DNA of 64,000 nucleotides from Pseudomonas sp. TH10. GTDB lineage: Bacteria; Pseudomonadota; Gammaproteobacteria; Pseudomonadales; Pseudomonadaceae. The position numbers and the translations under genes are program-made. Where the stretch lies: positions 1 through 64,000 of the forward strand of contig NZ_JAEKEG010000098.1 of NCBI RefSeq assembly GCF_016651255.1. The letters run 5' to 3'. Positions 60,228-64,000 of the stretch are shown here, one piece after another (positions within the stretch are counted from its first letter, which is position 1; the number at the start of each line of letters is the position of its first letter). The notes under the pieces are model-generated. The model made no database searches and had not been told where the DNA came from. It saw only the letters and a program-made list of their open reading frames with translations.

Positions 60228-60995
60228 ATGTTTCCCAGCCTGTTTATTTCCCACGGTTCGCCCATGCTCGCACTGGAGCCCGGCGCCAGCGGCCCGGCTC
60301 TCGCACGTTTGGCAGCCGAACTGCCGAAACCCAAAGCCATCGTGATCGTCTCGGCGCATTGGGAAAGCGATGAACTGCTGGTCAGCGCTAATCCGCATCC
60401 GGACACCTGGCACGACTTCGGCGGTTTCCCCAAGGCGCTGTTCGAAGTGCAATACCCCGCCCCCGGTGATCCGCAACTGGCGGTGGAGGTAGTCGACCTG
60501 CTCAAAGCCGCCGACCTGCCTGCTCGCATCGATGCCAAAAGGCCATTTGACCACGGTGTCTGGGTACCGCTTTCGCTGATGTACCCGCAGGCCGACATTC
60601 CGGTGGTACAGGTCTCTCTGCCCACACGGGGCGGCCCCGCGTTGCAGACTCAGGTCGGACACGCCCTCTCCAGCCTGCGTGAACAAGGGGTGCTGCTGAT
60701 AGGATCAGGCAGCATCACCCATAACCTCGGAGAACTGGACTGGCACGCTGGCCCGGAAAGCGTGGAACCCTGGGCCGAAGCGTTCCGTGAATGGATGATC
60801 GAGAAACTCTCTGCCAACGATGAGGCCGCGCTGCATGATTACCGCCGCCAGGCGCCAAATGCCGTGCGTAACCATCCCAGCGATGAACACCTGCTGCCGT
60901 TGTACTTCGCTCGCGCTGCCGGGGGTCCGTTCAGCGTCAGCCACAAGGGCTTCACCATGGGCGCCCTGGGCATGGACATCTATCGGTTCGGCTAA
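60228..60995 (+). CDS. ygiD: Extradiol ring-cleavage dioxygenase of the LigB/DODA family (YgiD-like)
   Basis: 255 residues. Non-heme-iron/zinc class III dioxygenase fold; YgiD cleaves L-DOPA 4,5-extradiol. Metal and active-site histidines lie in LFISHGSPMLALE, IVSAHWESDE, FDHGVWVPLSLMYP and SGSITHNLGEL. Its physiological substrate in Pseudomonas is not known. AGGA precedes ATG 60228. It stands alone, divergent from tpm. Confidence 0.87.
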   Translation: MFPSLFISHGSPMLALEPGASGPALARLAAELPKPKAIVIVSAHWESDELLVSANPHPDTWHDFGGFPKALFEVQYPAPGDPQLAVEVVDLLKAADLPARIDAKRPFDHGVWVPLSLMYPQADIPVVQVSLPTRGGPALQTQVGHALSSLREQGVLLIGSGSITHNLGELDWHAGPESVEPWAEAFREWMIEKLSANDEAALHDYRRQAPNAVRNHPSDEHLLPLYFARAAGGPFSVSHKGFTMGALGMDIYRFG

Positions 60996-61023
60996 CAGCT
61001 GTTGCAACCGCCGGCTACCTGGC

Positions 61024-61737
61024 TCAGGTGACATCAACCCCGACGTGAATCGCATCATGCCGCCAAAACTCCAGATCACAATCAATCAACCGCTCATGCT
61101 GATCATAATTAACCCGAGCAATCCTTAATCCCGGGCTCCCCACAGACACCCGCAAAGCCGCCGCCGCATCCACCGACAACGACGTAGGAACAATCTCAAA
61201 CCGCACCCGCCCATAGTGCAAATCGTAATGCCGCGCATACAACTCAGTAATCGACTGATTCAAATCAAACTCCAGAATCCCCGGAAAAAACTGCGGATTC
61301 AAATAGTGCTCCACATACAACACCAACCGCCCATCAATGCGCCGCGACCGGCAAATCTGAATCACGCTCGACAACGCCGGCAGCTGCAACCAGGCACACA
61401 CCGCCGCCGAAGCCGGCTGCAACCGCGCCGAAATCACCTCGGTCGAAGGCTCCCGCCCCTGCGCACTGACCATCGCGTGAAAGTGACTGCGCTGCATCAG
61501 GTTGTAAGCCAGACGCGGCGGCGACACAAACCAGCCCCGCCGCTCCTCGCGATAAATCTGCCCCTGCGCCTCCAGCTGTAACAACGCCTCGCGCACGGTA
61601 ATCCGCGTCGTACCAAACAACTCACTGAGTTTGCGCTCGGCCGGCAACTTGCTGCCTGCAGCCAACAACCCGTGATCGAGCTGTTCCTGCAACACCTGGC
61701 CAATCGCTGTCACCGCTTTTGTTGCCTCATCGCGCAT
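61024..61737 (-). CDS. GntR-family regulator with UTRA domain (PhnF/HutC type)
   Basis: About 238 residues. N-terminal winged helix (GSKLPAERKLSELFGTTRIT followed by VREALLQLEAQGQIYREE) and a C-terminal UTRA ligand domain (EVISARLQPASAAVCAWLQL, YVEHYLNPQFFPGILE, ARVNYDQHERLIDCDLEFWR). Members sense phosphonates, histidine or sugars. It is divergent from an ABC binding-protein gene and a phosphatase-superfamily gene, with matching palindromes near both promoters, so it most likely controls that cluster. Start ATG 61737 rather than the preceding TTG. Confidence 0.85.
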   Translation of the reverse strand: MRDEATKAVTAIGQVLQEQLDHGLLAAGSKLPAERKLSELFGTTRITVREALLQLEAQGQIYREERRGWFVSPPRLAYNLMQRSHFHAMVSAQGREPSTEVISARLQPASAAVCAWLQLPALSSVIQICRSRRIDGRLVLYVEHYLNPQFFPGILEFDLNQSITELYARHYDLHYGRVRFEIVPTSLSVDAAAALRVSVGSPGLRIARVNYDQHERLIDCDLEFWRHDAIHVGVDVT

Positions 61738-61750
61738 CAACGTTACCTAT

Positions 61751-61764
61751 CTGGACTAGACCAG
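61751..61764. promoter_or_regulatory. GntR operator candidate 1
   Basis: ctggactagaccag: arms CTGG/CCAG around a CTAG core flanked by A on both sides, fourteen bases before the regulator start. It resembles TGGTCTAGACCA sites bound by PhnF-type regulators. Confidence 0.65.
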
Positions 61765-62029
61765 CACTGTTTCAGGGCAAAACCACACGGCCAACGAAGC
61801 GTTTCCGTGTGTTGCAAGCCTAGGCAGTACAGATGACCGAGAGATGACAAAACTACCCAACGGTCGCTCTCATGACTTGCAATACATCGGCCAAGTCCCT
61901 TGTCAGCCGGGGCCTGAGCATGGTCTACGCTTATCTGGCAGCCGCTGATATCGGGCAAACAAAAGGCTTGCCGCAGGGCCACCGACATCAAAGTGTCATC
62001 CAGCCCCCTTAAATTGGCTCAGGTATTGC
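61765..62029. other. Divergent intergenic region, regulator to binding-protein gene
   Basis: About 265 bases between the two operator candidates. Promoters for both directions should lie here, but I see no unambiguous -35/-10 pair and no clear Pho box. No gene is supported. Confidence 0.5.
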
Positions 62030-62041
62030 TGACCTAGACCA
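62030..62041. promoter_or_regulatory. GntR operator candidate 2
   Basis: tgacctagacca shares ctagacca with site 1 and lies 47 bases before the binding-protein start. It is less symmetric than site 1. Confidence 0.55.
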
Positions 62042-62087
62042 ACACAAACCGCAATCGCAGCGTTGAACACGACCAAGGAGCTTCGGA

Positions 62088-63155
62088 ATGAAACAGCTTT
62101 TCCTGGCAACACTGTTAGGCTCGACCATTGCTATGTGCACCTCCGCCATGGCGGCGGGCACCGATCTGAAAACCCTCGAAGCCGCTGCGAAAGCGGAAGG
62201 CGCCGTCAACAGCGTCGGCATGCCCGATGACTGGGCCAACTGGAAAGGCACCTGGGAAGACCTGGCCAAGACCTACGGCCTAAAACATATCGACACCGAC
62301 ATGAGCTCGGCTCAGGAAATCGCCAAGTTTGCCGCGGAAAAAGACAACGCCAGCGCCGATATCGGCGATGTCGGTGCCGCTTTCGGCCCGATTGCGGTCA
62401 AGCAAGGCGTGGTGCAACCGTACAAGCCAAGCACCTGGGATCAAGTCCCGGACTGGGCCAAGGACAAGGACGGCAACTGGGCCCTGGCCTACACCGGCAC
62501 CATCGCTTTCATCGTCAACAAGAAGCTGTTGCACGGTTCCGAAGTACCGACCAAATGGGCTGACCTCAAGGGCGGCAAATACAAGGTTTCCATCGGTGAC
62601 GTGAGCACCGCCGCACAAGCGGCCAACGGCGTTCTCGCTGCTGCCCTGGCCAACGGTGGCGACGAGAAAAACATCCAGCCTGCGCTGCTGCTGTTCGCCG
62701 ACATCGCCAAGCAAGGTCGACTGTCGATGGCCAACCCGACCATCGCCACCATGGAAAAAGGCGAGATCGAAGTCGGCGTGGTCTGGGACTTCAACGGCCT
62801 GAGCTACAAGGCCAAGATGGCCAACCCGGATGACTACGTGGTGCTGATCCCGTCCGACGGCTCGGTGATTTCCGGCTACACCACGATCATCAACAAGTAC
62901 GCAAAAAATCCTAACGCCGCCAAGCTGACCCGCGAATACATCTTCAGCGACGCCGGCCAGACCAACCTCGCCCGCGGCAACGCCCGCCCGATCCGTGCCG
63001 AGCACCTGCAACTGCCGGAAGACGTGAAGGCCAAACTGCTGCCGAACGAGCAGTACAAAAAGGTTACCCCGATCAAAGACGCCGACGCATGGGAAAAAAC
63101 CTCCAAGGCCCTGCCGCAGAAGTGGAACGAAGAAGTCATCGTGGAGATGAAGTAA
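62088..63155 (+). CDS. ABC transporter periplasmic binding protein (iron/phosphonate/polyamine-like fold)
   Basis: 355 residues. Signal peptide with cleavage near CTSAMAA, then a type II binding fold: LKTLEAAAKAEGAVNSVGMP, ADIGDVGAAFGPIAVKQGVV, LAYTGTIAFIVNKKLLHG, MEKGEIEVGVVWDFNGLSYK and YTTIINKYAKNPNAAK. This family (SBP_bac_6/8) includes binding proteins for ferric ion, thiamine, putrescine and 2-aminoethylphosphonate. The linked UTRA regulator and phosphatase-superfamily gene favour an organophosphorus compound, but this is inference. The permease genes must lie beyond the window. Strong ribosome site AAGGAG. Confidence 0.82.
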   Translation: MKQLFLATLLGSTIAMCTSAMAAGTDLKTLEAAAKAEGAVNSVGMPDDWANWKGTWEDLAKTYGLKHIDTDMSSAQEIAKFAAEKDNASADIGDVGAAFGPIAVKQGVVQPYKPSTWDQVPDWAKDKDGNWALAYTGTIAFIVNKKLLHGSEVPTKWADLKGGKYKVSIGDVSTAAQAANGVLAAALANGGDEKNIQPALLLFADIAKQGRLSMANPTIATMEKGEIEVGVVWDFNGLSYKAKMANPDDYVVLIPSDGSVISGYTTIINKYAKNPNAAKLTREYIFSDAGQTNLARGNARPIRAEHLQLPEDVKAKLLPNEQYKKVTPIKDADAWEKTSKALPQKWNEEVIVEMK

Positions 63156-63163
63156 TCCTTCAT

Positions 63164-63253
63164 CTGTAGGAGCAAAGCTTGCTCGCGAACCGCAGCACCA
63201 CGGTTTATCGAAAACCGCGCCGCGCCCTTCGCGAGCAAGCTCTGCTCCTACAG
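63164..63253. repeat. REPIN (paired REP) between the binding-protein and phosphatase genes
   Basis: ctgtaggagcaaagcttgct at the left and agcaagctctgctcctacag at the right form an inverted pair, with cgcgaa / ttcgcg also pairing inward. It sits within what is probably one operon and could act as an mRNA stabiliser or attenuator. Confidence 0.85.
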
Positions 63254-63293
63254 TTTTTAACGACTTTTATTGTTTCGCGGAGTTTTTGCCCCT

Positions 63294-64000
63294 ATGAAGC
63301 ACAACGTCATCCTTGTCGTGCTCGACGGTCTCAATTACGAGGTCGCGCGCCACGCCATGGGGCATCTGCAGGCTTATGTTGGCGCAGGACGCGCCGCGCT
63401 CTACCAGTTGGAGTGCGAGTTGCCGGCCCTGTCCCGACCGCTTTATGAATGCATCCTCACCGGCGTGCCGCCGATCGACAGCGGCATCGTCCACAACAAC
63501 GTCTCGCGCCTGTCCAATCAGCGCAGCATCTATCACTACGCTCGCGACGCCGGCCTGAAAACCGCCGCTGCGGCCTATCACTGGGTCAGCGAGTTGTATA
63601 ACCGCTCGCCATTCGTGGCCGCCCGCGACCGTCATACCGACGACCCGGATCTGCCAATCCAGCACGGGCACTTCTACTGGAACGATCACTACCCGGATTC
63701 GCACCTGTTCGCCGACGCGGAAAACCTGCGCCTGCGCCACGCGCCGAACTTCCTGCTGATCCACCCGATGAACATCGACGACGCCGGGCACAAGCACGGC
63801 CTCGACAGCTCGCAGTACCGCAACAGCGCGCGCTCGGCAGACATCATCCTTGCTGACTATTTGCAGACCTGGCTCGATGCCGGTTATCAAGTGCTGGTAA
63901 CCGCCGACCACGGCATGAACAACGACCGCTCGCACAACGGCCTGCTGCCGGAAGAACGTGAAGTACCGCTGTTCGTGCTCGGCGACGCCTTCAGCCTCGA
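63294..64000 (+). CDS. Alkaline-phosphatase-superfamily phosphodiesterase/nucleotide pyrophosphatase-like enzyme (3' end beyond window)
   Basis: First 235 residues. Metal ligands of the NPP group are in VILVVLDGLNYE, NIDDAGHKHGLDS and VLVTADHGMNND, with a further His in RSHNG. The nucleophile position, Thr in NPPs within TFPNHY, reads Ser in ALSRPLYECILTG, and the following Asn is also absent, so the substrate may differ from a classical nucleotide pyrophosphatase. No signal peptide, so it acts in the cytoplasm. ATG 63294 has GCGGAG upstream. It follows the ABC binding-protein gene and probably processes the imported compound. Confidence 0.82.
   Translation, partial: MKHNVILVVLDGLNYEVARHAMGHLQAYVGAGRAALYQLECELPALSRPLYECILTGVPPIDSGIVHNNVSRLSNQRSIYHYARDAGLKTAAAAYHWVSELYNRSPFVAARDRHTDDPDLPIQHGHFYWNDHYPDSHLFADAENLRLRHAPNFLLIHPMNIDDAGHKHGLDSSQYRNSARSADIILADYLQTWLDAGYQVLVTADHGMNNDRSHNGLLPEEREVPLFVLGDAFSL

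Overview
The window is a chromosomal segment of a fluorescent Pseudomonas, most likely from the P. fluorescens species group. It carries a pyoverdine chromophore synthetase next to pvdS, an acyclic-terpene (atu) operon, Pseudomonas REP-type repeats, and the gene order sagS-ospR-gpx-msrB-alaA-htpX-tpm known from P. aeruginosa. I see no rRNA, tRNA, CRISPR, prophage or transposase.

Layout: 1-14.1 kb is pyoverdine: pvdL on the minus strand (running off the left edge), the Fur-regulated sigma factor gene pvdS diverging from it, and an IucB-type acetyltransferase. 14.1-24.3 kb holds a periplasmic binding protein, then the repressor atuR facing atuABCDEF across two palindromic operators; these genes degrade citronellol/geraniol-type terpenes through geranyl-CoA carboxylase. 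24.3-38.5 kb is mostly housekeeping: an exonuclease, ppnP, a MOSC protein, cheV, a NarL-type two-component pair, yegS, molybdenum cofactor genes (moeA-moaB diverging from mobA), a pseudouridine synthase, a small gene behind a LexA box, a CPA2 antiporter and amtB. 38.7-50.6 kb has a small yqjDE-like membrane operon followed by a signalling block: an EAL protein, dgt, a lone receiver, a LuxR-type regulator, a BvgS/RocS-like sensor kinase and an HD-GYP protein. 50.6-60.1 kb is a stress and redox block: free-Met-R-sulfoxide reductase, an ATPase, sagS, ospR, gpx, msrB, alaA, htpX, tpm. A large inverted repeat with a tandem-repeat core sits between gpx and msrB. 60.2-64 kb has a DODA-type dioxygenase and a GntR regulator / ABC binding protein / alkaline-phosphatase-superfamily gene set that runs off the right edge.

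A striking property of the window is a high density of single-base frameshifts in otherwise well-conserved genes (pvdL, pvdS, atuA, atuB, atuE, mobA, an rluA-like gene, the RocS-like kinase, the HD-GYP gene, fRMsr). Many fall in homopolymer runs. The simplest reading is uncorrected indels in the assembly rather than gene decay, so I annotate these genes at full length and give the break points.

The most interesting regulatory features are the two mirror-image AtuR operators, a near-perfect LexA box before an uncharacterised gene, an OspR-type palindrome before gpx, two matching GntR operator candidates, and the 0.8-kb inverted repeat. I did not find a clearly new multi-gene system; the best candidates for new biology are the GntR/binding protein/phosphatase cluster and the SOS-linked small gene.
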